Origin: JBBSEZ01 sp038239195
Lineage (GTDB): Bacteria; Planctomycetota; Planctomycetia; Gemmatales; Gemmataceae
Direction of reading: 5' to 3'
NCBI GenBank assembly: GCA_038239195.1
Contig: JBBSEZ010000279.1
Span: 1 to 13,274, forward strand
Length of the DNA: 13,274 bases
Shown here: in pieces, positions 13,201 to 13,274 of the stretch
Position numbering within the stretch: position 1 is the stretch's first letter
Layout: each line of letters begins with the position of its first letter
Notes under the pieces: generated by a model
The model's input: only the letters and a program-made list of their open reading frames with translations
Told to the model about the DNA's origin: nothing
The model's database searches: none
Position numbers and translations under genes: made by a program

Positions 13201-13234
13201 ACGGCGCATTCATCGCCGTTTTCTTTTCTCTTTT
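13201..13234 (+). terminator. Intrinsic terminator
   Basis: A 6-bp stem ACGGCG / CGCCGT with a 7-base loop (CATTCAT) is followed directly by a T-rich tract (TTTTCTTTTCTCTTTT). This is the only hairpin in the window with a true T-tract, and it acts on the plus strand. It lies 110 bases after the pckA remnant's stop and could be that gene's old terminator or the end of a small RNA. Confidence 0.7.
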
Positions 13235-13274
13235 CAAGGGCTACGTGCGACCGGAGCGGCGGAGCGCCGCCCGA

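Larger units (their letters stand above)
12875..13274. other. End region with a gene remnant and no intact gene
   Basis: The 400 bases beyond the sigma-factor start hold its ribosome site, the pckA-like remnant, a weak -10 box and the intrinsic terminator. The last 40 bases contain a small GC-rich hairpin (GGCGG-AGCG-CCGCC, 13258-13271) and nothing else I can support. The overlapping minus-strand frames are shadows with no protein character. Confidence 0.55.

Noticed and set aside
1..13274. CRISPR array, transposase or phage genes
   Set aside because: No regularly spaced direct repeats and no recognisable transposase, integrase or phage protein in any frame; the only spaced direct repeat is the two-copy one in the pump.

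Overview
The window is very GC-rich and carries family signatures typical of Planctomycetes, most likely a member of the Gemmataceae. The clearest are an N-terminal TIGR02996-type domain (seen mainly in Gemmata and relatives), a DUF4058-like protein, planctomycete-style RND efflux proteins and an ECF sigma factor followed by a small membrane protein. The assignment is by inference from these families; there is no rRNA or other phylogenetic marker here.

Layout, plus strand: 1-264 is a leader holding a pair of 17-bp palindromes that looks like an operator. A two-gene efflux operon follows (265-6088). Its first protein is an RND periplasmic adaptor whose N-terminus is a complete two-component receiver domain. 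Its second is a large heavy-metal-type (CzcA/CusA-like) RND pump carrying an in-frame 13+13+13-residue duplication. Next come a HicB-like antitoxin with only a possible scrap of hicA after it, a small unknown protein, a HEAT-repeat protein, a DUF4058-like protein and a TIGR02996/leucine-rich/zinc-site protein ending at 9883.

The gap 9884-10290 separates converging genes. It holds a good promoter-like box facing no convincing gene, two strong hairpins and a 28-bp perfect palindrome. On the minus strand (read from right to left) lie an ECF sigma factor, an overlapping single-pass membrane protein that is probably its regulator, a 27-bp inverted-repeat element, and a secreted 490-residue protein of unknown function. 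The last 400 bases carry what looks like the 3' stump of an ATP-type pckA gene on the plus strand and an intrinsic terminator.

Working together: the adaptor and pump should form the inner-membrane part of a tripartite efflux system; no outer-membrane channel or histidine kinase is in the window. The receiver domain would sit in the cytoplasm, joined through the membrane anchor to the periplasmic adaptor, so phosphorylation might tune the pump directly. That is the most unusual biology here and remains inference. The sigma factor and membrane protein form a regulatory pair whose targets cannot be read from this window.
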